From Crotophaga sulcirostris (taxonomy: Eukaryota > Chordata > Aves > Cuculiformes > Crotophagidae): DNA of 64,000 nucleotides. The translations under genes were made by a program, and so were the position numbers. The stretch's first letter is position 1. Each line of letters starts with the position of its first letter. This document shows, in pieces, positions 1 through 12,421 of the stretch. The notes under the pieces are model-generated. The model was not told where the DNA came from and did not search any database. It was given only the letters and a program-made list of their open reading frames with translations. The stretch lies in NCBI GenBank assembly GCA_013397455.1, contig VYZB01000116.1, forward strand, positions 774,501-838,500, read 5' to 3'.

Positions 1-639
1 CTGGCAGTATTTCCTGTCGAGTACTGAATGGAACAGAATAGGATACATATTACAGCCCCAGCATCTCTTGATTATCTTTTTAATATCTGTTACAGAGTTT
101 AGGTTGCTGATAAACTAACCTTAAGTTCTTTGGTTTCATTCTTCCCCCTATATAACCATCTGTTCACTTATTAGGTTAGGCAACACAGTATTATTTTTAT
201 TTTTGTTCTAGCTGTCCTTTTGTTCTTGTGCTCCTTTAAAGAAATATTTTCTAGAGACAATTTTGTGATATTTTAGAAGACAGTGCAGAAACTGTACCTC
301 AAATCTGAGAGTAATGTGGGCTAGGGCTCATGACATGAATTGTATTTCTTGGAGACAGAAGACCTTACACTGGCATCATAACAGGGATATGTAATATTAA
401 GGACTGTTATCACCAGTACAGTAAAGTCATTGTGATTATTCCTGCTTCTACATGAATCTAGGCTGATAATACCAAGCCTCTTGTGTTGATTTTGCAAGAC
501 TTACTGCTAGAGAACAGCCAAGCTGAATTTCTTTCTCTCATGTGCTCAAAAAAATTCAAAAAATGAATTATGTTTATTGCTGATGTCCATGGTTCATCAT
601 GTGGTGTATATGTGATAGGATGGAGTCCAGGCAGCTCTT
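1..639. other. Unique AT-rich non-coding sequence
   Basis: No repeat family, RNA gene or coding exon is recognisable. Stop codons are frequent in all frames. This is ordinary intergenic or intronic sequence as far as I can see. Confidence 0.6.
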
Positions 640-850
640 ATCTATGTATCACATTAGGCAAGTCACAGCACCTCTTTGCATCTCTTTCTCTGCCTGCCAT
701 CCTCTTCCTGTATCTTAGTTTTTCTGTAATTTTTTTGAGCTAGAGACTCTCTCCCGAGGCAGATACTCTTTCTTATGTATTCCTGGCGTGTCTAGCCCCA
801 GCTGGGATTGTAAGATGCCGCTGTAATACAAACAAAAAATAATAATAACT
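640..850 (+). repeat. MIR-type ancient SINE
   Basis: The core segment 'ggcaagtcacagcacctctttgcatctc' (starting near 657, split here only by mismatches) matches the MIR core pattern 'gggcaagtcacttaacctctctgtgcctc'. About 100 bases on, the right half resembles the tail of amniote MIR elements: a 'gaggcaga.act' block, then a 'gtgtctagcccc' block, then 'gccgctgtaatacaaa' and a run of aataat. The order core then tail then A/T-rich simple repeat is the usual plus-strand MIR layout. Divergence is high, so this is an old insertion. Boundaries are approximate; the tRNA-like head is not clear. Confidence 0.55.
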
Positions 851-2511
851 AGAGATAAGAAGAAAAAAGTATCCAGCTTGAAATATGGATCCCAAGGTGC
901 CTGACAGAGAGAAAACTAAGCAAGTCTTACACAGAGGTCATTGAAGGAAAATAAATAAGGATGCTCAGCTGTCAGATTTACAAGCTCCTGAGAAAACTGC
1001 AATTAATAAAATATATTAATTGAGAAGTGTGGAGAAAATCTTGAAGCTTAACACATGGAAAATATGTATATATCCCAAGAATAAACATTACATTGAGAAA
1101 AAGCAAAGCTTATATTGCTTAGCATAACCAAGCTCAGAATGACTGTTGTAGGTAAGTAAATATTTATGATGCTCTGACATGTGGCACTGAACACATTATC
1201 AGGATGTAATATATTAGTCGTTACGCAGTACTTAGAGTGTTTCTAATGGACTCACAAACTTAAAACATTTTAGTAGCTCAATATGGAATGGCTGTATGTG
1301 ATTTTATTATCAATGCAGCTAAAAAGCCTTAAAAGTAGCTGTGGTAGATCTTAAAGCTATAAGTGTTATTTCCAGTGTGGACATTTCACTTTTTCAGCCC
1401 CCACTGATAGCTATTGAGTTGTTCTTTTCTTTTCCGTCAAACACAGATTTCTTGCTGCAGAGGAACATTCAACTTGTGACTTTCCCTACATTTCCTGTGG
1501 AAAGAGAGAAGGGGGAGTTTGTACGACCTAAATCTTTGCATTTTCCTTTCCGTCAGTCACAATATCTTTACTTTGCCATCACTGAAAAAGATCTTTTATG
1601 CAGTTCTGTTTATCCTCAGGTTGATTGATCCTTATGTATATACATTATCTGCCAGTGCCTTCCAGTGGTTCAGGTTTAGGACTGAAGACTTTTTTAATTA
1701 AGCAAGTTTCNTTTATTTCTTCAGCTAGATGAATTAAGCTGTTTGGAGTGATTTTTGTAGATTCTATTCTTTAATCCTGAAAGCAACTTTGTTCTCTCTC
1801 TTGCCTTAACTTCAGTTAAGGTGTTTGTTTGGAGGGGGAAGAGGTAAGTTTCAGCCTGAAAACAAGGCTAAGGCTTAGCAGACCAAGGAAGGGATAATGT
1901 TTAATCATGTCTTGATATTGTAGTGTCTTATGATACAGCTGCTCTCATTAAAAGAAAAAGAGAGAGAGAGGGCCTACTAGGTCATACAGGCAATGTGTCC
2001 ATCAGCATTACCACCACTATGTAACTCACTTCATAAGGATATATATTTTACCTTCTCCTGTCCCAAAGTTACTAAGCTGAAAGATGTGACTTCCAGCTGA
2101 TTTCAGAGCAAGTGTGTCAGCCTTAGCTCTGGATTTCTTCTTGTGTTTTAAACGCAGCCTGTAGCATTACTCGGAGTGTGCCTTTTTGTGATGGACTAGT
2201 TTTTCAGCTTTAATTTTGTTCTTACATTGGTGTCTAAGCCCTCTGCCTCCTGGTTGCTCTGCTGTTTGACTCTTCCCTAACATTACTGTGGTGTTTTCAA
2301 GAGTGAATTTCGCTATTACTCCAGGGCGTTTTCAAAGTCCATCTTGTGGTCAAGTTCAATTCCATTTACTTTTGACATGTGTTTCCTACTTCAGAGCCCA
2401 TTGTGCATTGCTTTACATTTCTGTCAAACTTTGTTTCACAAAAACTTTATGACTTTCCTTTATTGCCCCTCTTCCTTCACTCTTTTTTTTTTAATATATA
2501 TGATGTCAATC
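851..2511. other. Unique AT-rich sequence
   Basis: No gene or transposon is recognisable. A short GA run lies near 1956-1970. Reading frames of 95 and 60 codons at 1341-1701 overlap each other in different frames, have no recognisable homology and are most likely chance. Confidence 0.55.
1711..1711. other. Ambiguous base (N)
   Basis: A single N in an otherwise complete sequence, just after 'gcaagtttc'. It marks an unresolved base call in a draft assembly and has no biological meaning. Confidence 0.98.
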
Positions 2512-2768
2512 ACATAAAATCATAGAATTATTAAGGTTGGAAAAGACCTCTAAGATCATCAAGTCCAACTGGCAGCCCAACACCACCATGCCTGCTAAAC
2601 CATGTCCAGAAGTGCCACATCTACACATTTTTTAGCACCTCAAGGCATGGTGACTGCACCACTTCCCTCAGCAGTCTGTTCAAGTGCTCTACCACTCTAT
2701 CAGAGACATCTTTTTCTCATCACAGACCAGGGCAGAGAGTTGAGACACCTATACCCCATCGTTATCAT
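2512..2768 (-). repeat. CR1 LINE fragment, 3' end
   Basis: From the left, the copy reads 'cataaaatcatagaatta' and then 'aaggttggaaaagacctc', 'aagatcatcaagtccaac', 'caacaccaccatgcctgc', 'aaaccatgtccagaagtg' and 'accacttccctcagcagt'. This is the reverse complement of the 3' untranslated end of an avian CR1 subfamily, the same type as the copy at 62152. The CR1 3' terminus is at the left, so the element runs on the minus strand. It is 5'-truncated, as CR1 insertions usually are, and the right boundary is blurred by divergence. A 78-codon frame on the plus strand at 2602-2838 is antisense to it and is not a gene. Confidence 0.9.
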
Positions 2769-4013
2769 GGTGGTGAATAATTACTTTAAGTTTATTTTTT
2801 ATGCTTTTATCTGCAAATCACTTCATATTGTGATGTGAATTTCACAGATGCCTAGAGAGACCCAGATGCCTCCCATGTAACTTTAGACACTCAAACAAGA
2901 CACCAAAGTTAGGATGATCCCCGTATAATCAGAGGAGGATGCCCAGTGAAGGTCTGCCTCATCTTGTCATTGACCACAAAAGGAGCTTGGGGGACAACAT
3001 CCCTGAGACACCTCATTAGGATGCTTAGAAAATTAATCAAAGCCAAACTTTCCCAGTTTCAAATACTGGAGCACATGAAATTGCTGTGTATCTTGATCAT
3101 TTACCTGAGTGCTTGCACTCTTACATAACTGTCCCTCAGCTTTACTTCACATCAATTTTTTTTACAGACCTAAGTGAATTAAGCAAATGTGCCTTTGAGG
3201 ATAATGGACACTGTGTTGTTTGAGAGTTTGTCTTTGGTGGAAGGAGGAACGAATGCAGTGACATTCTTGTGGTACCAGGAATGGTGGCAGGTGATGAGCA
3301 GAGGAAGAGATGAGGAAGCCAGGAGGAGAAAAGGAAGTCAGTAGATTTCTGGGAATGGCTTACTTTGCAAGGAAGAAAGAAAAAAAAAGATTGGGAATAT
3401 TATTTAATATTCCATCTTTCTTCCAAGTGTTCTGATTCAAAAGTAGAAGTTAAAAGGTGTCAGGAGAAGTGAGATGTGATTATAGTTAGGAAAAGGGAGG
3501 AATATAAGGACTGTCACTGAATGTACACATAGGCTATGACACTTGGGTACAGTAATCTAATGGCTAAGACCTGGACTGAGAAAAATATGATTTCTTTTCC
3601 TCAAACCAGCTTTGTGACCTTGAAAAATCTGCTTAGCATCTGGCATTGACACCTCCTCTTGGGAATCACCCATCTTACCCATTTAGGACGTAAGGTCACT
3701 GAAGCCGGGTGACCTCCTATAGCACTGGGCCAGTACCCAGCACAGCTGGGCTTGCGTTGGACCCCTACCCATATTAAAAGCAATAATACTTTAATACAGT
3801 GCCAGCCTGGGCAGCAGGAAATCAGGAACGGCTGTGTGGAAAACTCAGCAAAATAACTGCTTTTCTCCCAGCAAACCACCTGGGAGATTTGTTTTGTTTT
3901 GCTTTGATAGCTTCTGACACTGTGTCTTATATTGCGACTTGTCAAATTATGTCAAAATTGTGATATGCTGCCGTGTTACAAACCGTATTTATTGCTAATT
4001 TCACACTAAAATG
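2769..4013. other. Unique sequence with a purine-rich tract
   Basis: No gene is recognised. A purine-rich tract spans about 3295-3345 (gag/agg repeats, not a clean tandem array). A minus-strand frame of 114 codons (3601-3945) shows no family motif and partly overlaps the weak MIR-like segment, so I do not call it a gene. Confidence 0.5.
3560..3640 (+). repeat. Possible MIR core fragment
   Basis: The segment around 3608 reads 'agctttgtgaccttgaaa' followed by 'tgcttagcatc'. It resembles the MIR core 'agctgtgtgaccttgggcaagt.acttagc'. The match is short and no tail is visible, so this is only a possibility. Confidence 0.3.
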
Positions 4014-4256
4014 TTATTTCATATCACTTCGTAATCTGGTGCCATATTTACTGATTTCTGTATTCCATCTGGAACTTATCAGCCTTTCCATGATGTCTGC
4101 CAGTAGCCCGAAAGTTTCTTTCTTGATCTTCTCTAATACCCAGGGATAACTTCCATCTGGTCCTAGAGATTTGTTGCTTTTAAGTTTCTCTAGATTATTT
4201 TCTTTCTGTCTCGCTGGTGCTGAAATCAGCTCAGATTGTGGTTGTGACATGGGCAT
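4014..4256 (-). repeat. Ancient LINE reverse-transcriptase-like relic
   Basis: On the minus strand an 80-codon open segment contains 'KSNKSLGPDGSYPWVLEKIK' around residues 26-45. It matches the pattern 'NKSxGPDGxxPxVLkel' found at the start of the reverse-transcriptase domain of CR1/L3/L2-type LINE ORF2 proteins, and is followed by the usual 'LL..I...' helix region and 'SRW'. No catalytic FADD-type motif follows, so only a small piece of the domain survives. Sequence differs clearly from the younger avian CR1 copies in this window, which suggests an older LINE lineage. The frame is open over the whole piece, which is notable for a relic, but no exon boundary or host gene is evident. Confidence 0.5.
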
Positions 4257-7155
4257 TTTTCCTCTTTTTCAAAATACGTTTAGAATATACTAATTTATTT
4301 TTAGCTTTTGTGGGTATCCTGGAGTTTTCTTCAATTTTCTTTCCCATTCCTTCCCATGATTACAATTCATGTGATTGAAATTCTTTTGTAATTCTCAATT
4401 AGCAATTAGTAAAACAGCAAAAGCAAGAAATTAATGTCCCTAGCCCGTGGGGCTTTTCACAAAGTTAGATGAAATTAAAGCAAAATAATGAGTAAAGACA
4501 CAACTGAGTTTTTTACATTCTTTGATTTTCCTTTCATAATTTATGTAGTAAATATTTTCTTCTTTCTCTCTTTTTCTTTTTTCTTTTCTTTTCTTTTTTG
4601 AGATATGTGAGTTGTTATCACTCGAGTGAATTTACATACCAAATGGGTTTTAATGTTGTTTTGCTGCTTAGGGTCATGACATGTATTTATTATTTTTGAA
4701 ACACAAGTAGTTTTAATTATTTTGGTGCTACTCATGTAATTCTGGATAGCTGCTAGCAACTGAACTTTTATATTTTTGTTCATGTTATTAATAAAGTATT
4801 GTTTTTAATTTTATGAAGATTTACTGCTGCTCTTCCAAGTAAACTAAAACAGTCATTTACAGCAGAAATTAAGCTTTCAATTGTACTCCAGGAGAGTCCA
4901 TTTCACATTTATTCCAGGTGATATGCTTGTTCTCAACTTTAACCACCCCCTTCTATCAGATCAAAGTTACCCATGTAGGTATGTCAGGAGGCTGAATTAC
5001 AAATATGTTTCTGTTGCCTAAACATTAATAGTCCTGATAGCATCCACTTTTCTTTTAATTCAGGATGCCAGATGAATCTATATCCCTTAACATAAACTTT
5101 GCTGCCTTTTGATCTAATATTCAGTCCTTTCGTGTCTCCACAACCCCAGGAGATAACATGGTGTTCTGCATCTTTAAAAACACACATTTTAGCATGATGT
5201 ATCAACTCCATTGCTTGCACCAAGGGGTAGCCCTTGCAGCTAGAGACACCTTTAATCAGTAGAATTAATCACTTTGGAAATCAGCATGAGTGCTTGGGGG
5301 ATGAGTTTGTTACTCCTCGTCATGAGTGAACACGGAAGAACTGACGTGTAAAGTGAATTTTCCCTTGGAAACTGAATTTTCTCTATTGATCTGAGACTCC
5401 AGCTAACGTCCCCTCTGCAAGGACAGTGCTTCTCTGTTGCTGAGTGTCCCATAATTGTGCCCCTCAGATTACTGCTCTGTACATTTGTGGTCCAGAGGTA
5501 GGAGGCATGGTCAGCTAAACATCAATAATTATCTCTACTAGTAGTAATTAAAATATGTGATTCATACTATTTGTCACTCGCATTTCTGTTTATCCTTCAG
5601 CGAGCTCACTGGCTGAGGGATGGCAAATTGATCGCAGGTTGAACTGTGGCTTTTTATTATTAAAAGAGGAAGGAAAAGGAATTTTAAGTGGAACAGCAGA
5701 AGGTTGCTGCATTGCTGTTTCTTCAGTGGAAACATTTTATGTCTCTTTATTAAAAATTCTCCAATACAGATTATACCTTAAGCAGAGTCAAAATTAACTT
5801 CTATAATGTTAGATCAAAGTATCTCATTTCCAAAACCAGTACTTAATGCCACCTCAGAATATGCACTGTTATTAATTTAATCTTAAGAATGACAATGGAA
5901 TATTAGTTTTTTCATTTGGGTCAATATTTTCTAAATCAACTTTGCTTTAATGCAAGTCAAATTTCATTGGAGGTCTTTTTGTTTATTTCAAAGAGATTAT
6001 AAACATGTAAAGATAAGCTAACCTAAGGAGATTGAAGAAATTTTTTAAGGGAAGCACTGAAAGGAACCTTTGAGATAGTCAATACACTAATACTAATAAT
6101 CTTTTTTTTTCAATAGGTCTTGCTCTTTCTCTCTTTCTGAGAAATAATAGTCTATACAACCTGGGATTTGACAGAGAATAACAAAAGCTGTTTCTCTGTT
6201 AAATTGCAAAGATATTTCACTATTCCATTATAAAAGCAGTGAAAAAGAAATTAAAAGTAGATGGTTTATTGGAGCTTATAAAACTGGAAAAAAAGAAGGG
6301 AGGGAAAGAGGAAGAGAACCCAAATGAAACCTAAATGTTGTTACAGAATTGCAGAAGTGCTGGACTTGCAGTTCTGTGGTGGAGCCATTGGGTATTTTGT
6401 TCCTACTGATTTGTTGCTGCAGAAGATTTGCTTGGGGTGAGCAGAGCTGGAAAAGCTTTGCCGAGGTGGTACCATTCACTGCCCCAGTCAGAGGGGAATT
6501 CTGCTGTGAAATCGTGTGTCAGGGTGGTGATGGAATTCAGACACCAGCCAATGCTGCTTTTCTCTCCCTCTGTACCCCTCCAGTTTGGTTTCACCAGCTT
6601 CTTTTGCTCATGAATATAAATTTGGAGAGCAGGTCAGCAGCAGGGTTGGGATTGCTTTTTTGTTTTTATGGTGGAAAACTTTTAAACTTTTCTTTGATGA
6701 AGTCATTTTCAGAGTTATCCTTTTAGTTCTGCCAGGGCTAACTGAAATCACAAGCCGCTCTTACTCCCTACAATTAAAGCATGCATCACTGACAATAAGT
6801 TTTCTAGATTTTCCAAATTTTAACTGAAGTATTTGCTCAATACATTAATACCCCTTTGCCTTGCTGGCCCTTGCAGAACTAAGTCTTGTCTTAATTTCCC
6901 AGTTAACACAACATTTTATGCTCAGATGGTGCCTCATATTGGAAACTGGTTATAGCATCAAATAAAAATATGCATAAAACAGTTTAGCATTCGTGTAAAT
7001 GTAATCAAGCAGTTATAATACGGAAAGTCTGTATTCAAATACAAAATGTTTGCAAATATGCATCTGAGGAAGAACTTGTATAATCCTAAGCACTCCAAAC
7101 ACTGTAGAACTAGTTAGTATCCATTGAAAAGTGGTTTTACACATGTAAACCATGT
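4257..7155. other. Unique AT-rich sequence with a pyrimidine tract
   Basis: A C/T-rich tract (mostly ttttc units) spans about 4553-4602. Several frames between 6276 and 6827 are open on both strands, but none resembles a known protein. No transposon is recognised in this stretch. Confidence 0.5.
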
Positions 7156-7189
7156 TCCTAAAGAATCCTAAAGTATCCTAAAGAATACT
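7156..7189. repeat. Short decamer repeat with hairpin
   Basis: Three near-identical 10-base units ('tcctaaagaa', 'tcctaaagta', 'tcctaaagaa') stand in tandem. The second unit pairs with the sequence after the third: 'ctaaagtat' and 'atactttag' form 9-bp perfect arms around an 8-base loop. It is probably local slippage; a function is not implied. Confidence 0.7.
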
Positions 7190-10100
7190 TTAGAGTGCTT
7201 ATATATGAGTATTTTAGTCTTGGGGGTTAAGGTTTAAATTAGAGGTGGATTTTTTTCCTTGCTGAAAGAAAAGGGACAAGAAGACCAGATGGTTTATAAT
7301 TCTAACAGTATATCCAGTGCATTATCCCCCTTTTTAATAATTCTGTATAAACAAGATTCTAAAATTCTTTTTTTCTCACCAGGCATTTTCCAAAGCTACA
7401 GCCACCTTGCAAAGTGGTTGTGATAATCTCCACCAAACTAGTATGTTGTACATGAGGGCTGTGTGGGTTTGGGGTTTTTTTCTTGTAAAATGCCCTTGTA
7501 GGTTTGTTTACTTATTTGCAACATGATTTCTGAATTCCCAACCTGCTACATAGTATGATATGTAATTAAGGATGCCTTGTGTGAAGTAATCTACGTAAAG
7601 CACCATGGTAACTGGAAGACATGCACGTATTTTAAGGTCAGGTATAAAAAGATACAGACTATTAACTGTTAATTCCAAAATTGCATTTGGAATCCTCTGT
7701 CATCTTATACATAGTGAGAAACCTGGATTTTTGGCTAAGGAGTGACTATTGTCTATCTCAATTTGATGGAAAGAGATCCTCATAGTTTAAGCGTGTTATA
7801 CGACTGACCAAGGGCAATCTGCTTGAGCCCAGCAATGCATGAGGAACTGCTAATCCAGTGTTAATTTCCTAGCAATATAAGAATAATTAAAAATAATTGT
7901 ATTAACAAGTACTTTTGCTCATACACCACACACGTTCACCAGCTCCAGGATGGAGGAGTTTAATGCAAGTTCACTCTGTATTTTTTTCCTTTTCCTGTGA
8001 ATATCTAGGCTTTTGCTTGCAGAAGGAGCAACAGTTAAACAAACACGTTTCTGTCCTTAACACCCTCTACTGTGTTTTGTTTTGCAAAAATGCACTGTGC
8101 ACAGAGATGTTAGAAACAAAAATACCCCTCAAGCTTTAGGCTTCTGCCAGAATCTCAGTGATTAGCATGGCTCTGCTGGAATTTGCCTGGCCTTTTTGCA
8201 AAAGTGCTTGCACAGGTAAGATAGCATCTAGTGAACCTCTGGGAAGGGTATAGGCTTGTTTGGCTTCGTCTTATATAATGCAAAACAAACAAGAAGATAA
8301 CGAAGATATCCTGTGTTTGCAAGAGCAGTATTGGGCAGACGGTGTTTACTGCAAATGCACAGAGAATTTTTGCCTTGCATATTTATTTAGCAATAATATG
8401 CCTTCACTTCAATGCTATTGAAAAGTTAAAGGTCACTGTGTGTGGATTTGGTACTACAGGAGTGAAATTTGAATGCACATTTTCAGTCCTTACCCAGTTG
8501 GGCATCTTCTCAGAACCTCGAGACCTCCTTACATTTGTGGAGTTAAAATTTCAGATACCCCTGAAGGATATTTCTTCTGATTCATCAGTAAGGCTCAATT
8601 TGCTGTCAGTAGCTGGAAGGTGATACCTCTCTAGCAATACCTGTAGGTGATCTTCACTGATCTACTTGCAGTGCAAGGTACTTCTCTTTTGCTTGCATTT
8701 TCTAGCATAAACAGATAGCAACAAATACAAGCACAAGAAATCCACGCACGAGAACAAAAAAAGCAGCAAACAAAATAAACTCCCCACCATCTCCCACACT
8801 CGCAATGGTAGAAGATGTACCAGTGTACACTCATTTTCTACTTGAGAAGTACAACTTAACCTGTACCAAATGTGAGTCACCGCTTAATGCACTGCTGGGA
8901 GCTGCTCAGATAGGTACAGTATGTGTGACTAATTAGTGAACATTTGGTGTGGTTTAGGATGGATTCTCTAACACTTTATATGTATGTTGTAATTTTCATT
9001 GTCGTTTGTTCAAACTAAGACACAAAACAACCATTACCTGTGCAGTACAATCCCAACCCAGCTGAAGTCAGTGACTTGGTAGAAGTCAGAATTTCATCTT
9101 TTGTTTGTGGATAAGATTAGAGACCCCTGAAAGTGCGAGCTACTGAGACTGGGTAGGAAGAATGGCTCTGCTTCTCAACGATATAAAATATATCTGTTCA
9201 TAGTCTTATTAGAGGTATATTTATGGAAAAGTTATGTGAATTTTAAAAGGCTACTGAAGAGCAATTTTTACACTAACAACATCATCATCCACTGTAGTGA
9301 ATGAAAACTGAGATTATGTTGGGCAAAACCCAGTAATTCAGCAAATCACTTAATTCTTTGAATGGGAACATTTTCATTCCAACTTTAGGCTGCAGAGAAT
9401 CCTTTTACATGAATTCGGTAAGCTGCAGCAAAATGACTTCAAACAACGCAAGAAATATTCCTTTTTATACCATCAACTTTGGATGATTTACTTTTCAGGA
9501 AAGAAAGTATTAAGTTGGCTGCTATTGTCTGCTTCACCTTTCTTATTTTCTTTCTTGTTTGTTATTGTTCTTACCTAGATAATCCTACTGCTTGATCGAT
9601 GTCCTCATACTTACTTTGTTTTATTGCATCTACTTAGAATGCTTAAAAAAAATCTCAATGGCACTTGAAGAATAAAACCAGAGTTAATTTGATTACTGTG
9701 GTTTTTAGATGTAGCAATTAAATGTAATCATTTAAAAATAATATCATTTTATAAACAATGTATAAACATAATGTAAGCAGCAGATAGCTACTGCAAATTT
9801 ATAGTAAACAACTTTATTGTATATTTTGACAAACCTTCTGAAAACTTGAAATACTAATTTAGGTTTTTATAGAATCTGGTTTTCATAGCACTAAGAAGAG
9901 AGTGCCCTGCATATGTTTATAGAGTACATATGTAGAACAATAGAATGAGCATTTTCAGGAATTTTTAGAGGAACTACTTTAGATTTCTTAAGCAGGGTAT
10001 AAAATTTCAATTTGGGGTTGGCCCTGGTCTCCGTACCATTTTGAAATTTCTTCAGTGTACATTACCTGTTAAAGAAATGAAGAATTGCTTGACGCCAACC

Positions 10101-12393
10101 TTAAACAGCCATCTCAATGAGAGACGTGTGAAATTAAGTGGGCTCTCCAAAGGTGTTAAGGCATCTTTGCTATCCTTGTTGAAATTTGGTTGAGAGATCT
10201 GGCCCCTGAGTAGATGAAAAAAGTTGACAACACAATGTGGAGCTGGGAGAATTTGAGCAAAATGAGACAGTAGCTCCTGAAATAAGGAAAGCATATTTTA
10301 ATTATTTGGCTTATTTGTTTTGTTTATTTGGGACTGATTTTTGTTAACTGTTGTTCTCCAAAAGGAACGAGAGTAGTCCATTCCTTTCAGTGACAGGATG
10401 ATCCTTCCTTAGGGATGCTCTTCTTTACATTTTTCAAGCCATAGTCACGTGTATAAATAAAAAATTAAGAGTTGTATAAGATATAGAGCTTGCAAATACA
10501 GAGACTCCAGGTAACTGAGCTTTTTTAAGTGAAGGATTTTTTAAATCAATGGTCTAGGCAATACCAGAGTCTCCTAATTCAGAGCTCCGCAGGCTTTCTG
10601 TTGTGGCTGGTTTAGCTCCCTTGGGAATTTAAAGCCACTTTGAGTCTGAGCAGTGCTGTGGACCCCTGATCACAGTGGGCAGCATTACCATGATGTGGTG
10701 AGGTATTTTTCATCAGCTCAGCTGAAGTAACAGACTGTGAGCCTTCTTATAACCTGCCTCGCTTCTAACGAAAAACATGTTAGCTCAAGTCTCGAATGTA
10801 CACATGCAGCTTAAGCTCATTTTGCTTCTCCAGAGGGGCATGCTAAGAGAAAATACATGATATGTTACTGCAGTTTGGTTATTATGTGTTATTTTACAGT
10901 AACTAAATTGCTTGTGGTCATCTGTGTATCTCCTTAGTCCCGTGTAAAAGAATTTAATGTAATTCCAAAAAGATCCATTGAATTCTCATTTCAGTTCGCC
11001 CTTTGTAGATCTGGTCATGATTCTGTTTTGCTTGTGTTTTGTGTCAGTCCAAAGGCCTTCCCCTTTCAATTTTACTATATGCCTGTGCTGTCAGTTGTGT
11101 GCGAACCCAGAGGACTGATAGGGAAAAATTAAACTGGAATGACAAGTCCTGGTTAATGTATAACAAGCATAATTCAAGTTTTTATACAGGCAAAAAAACC
11201 TTGTTACTGCAAGTTCAGTGCCATAAAATCTACATTACATGGAATGTAAGATATGTTAACCAAAATCTTAATGCACAATTTTTAAAAAATTATAACAGCC
11301 TGCAGCTGTCAAGGAGAAGATGTATGCTTTCATTTCATGTTGCTGACTCTTTAATGCCTCTTCAGCCTAACCTGCATCCTATCCTTGCTCATCCTCAAGC
11401 AGGGTAGTAAACAGATGTTCACCTGAATGGTGAGCAGTAGTAGAAGTCTCCTATCTACAGACTATTTTTACTTTTAACAAGTTTTGTGGGGTTTGGGGTT
11501 TTTTTTAAAGTTTAAAGTGATATATGTGGAATTTAGAAAACACGAAACCCGCATTGGATAACTGTATCAAATGCAGTAATAATAATGTGTTTCCTATCAC
11601 CTTTGTATCAGAGGGCTTTTGAAGGCATCATCTCTGTGTATTTTGGCTGCTTTATTTTCCCCTGAAATCCACCGTGGCTTTGTCCTGTTGGTGCTTTGGC
11701 TGCAAATGTGGTCCTTAAAGGCCTAAGCCAAAAGAGATCCTGGGGTTTGGTTTGCTTTCCATTATGTACTTAGGCCTAAATTTTGACTTGGGTGGATCAC
11801 CTTTGCAGTATTCAGATTAGTCTTCTCCTTTTTCTTTCTCTGGTTCTCTTGCAATGGGTCATTGAAAGAAAACCTGAAGGGAGATTCTGGAAAGCATTTT
11901 TATTCCTCCTGTCTTATTTTGTACATTTGAACTACTTCAGCGTTTTCTCTCTTTTTGCTGGACAACTCCTTGGAGAAATTAAAGAATTATTTATTTATGA
12001 TTATTAGTTTTCTTTCAGCATTTTAAAAAATGTCTTCAATGTTTGAAGCACCCCAGCAGGCATCACAAGCAAAATCTGTAGCAAAGAAAAAAACAATAAA
12101 GCAGAAACAATGACAAATTCTGTCCAAACAGGAGAAGGAAGGAGTTCAACAGCAATAATTAACCAAATTTCAGCGTGCTTGAAATGCCTGTGGAAACTAC
12201 GTGATAAATTCGTGGGGTTTATGTTGTGCCCTGAAGATGGATAGATCTGAGCTGTTTCAGTTGCAGCTGAGAAGAAGAGTGGTTAGCTTGTAAGCCTAGG
12301 AGGAAGTCATTGCTTTTTATAACCTCCTCAGTAGTAATAAAAATTAGTGCCAATCAAGTTTATGACACCTTTCTCCTGGAAAGTTGCTTGTGA
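7190..12393. other. Unique AT-rich sequence, nothing recognised
   Basis: About 5 kb with frequent stops in all frames. No CR1, SINE, DNA transposon or RNA gene is visible. Frames of up to 122 codons (for example 11039-11407 plus) have no recognisable family motif. Confidence 0.5.
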
Positions 12394-12421
12394 GAGGAGA
12401 AGGAGGAGGAGCCTTCTCCTC
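12394..12421. repeat. Purine/pyrimidine hairpin
   Basis: 'gaggagaagg' (12394-12403) and its perfect reverse complement 'ccttctcctc' (12412-12421) flank an 8-base purine spacer. The left arm and loop are all purine and the right arm is all pyrimidine, so the site could form either a stem-loop or a triplex-like structure. No gene context is evident. Confidence 0.75.
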
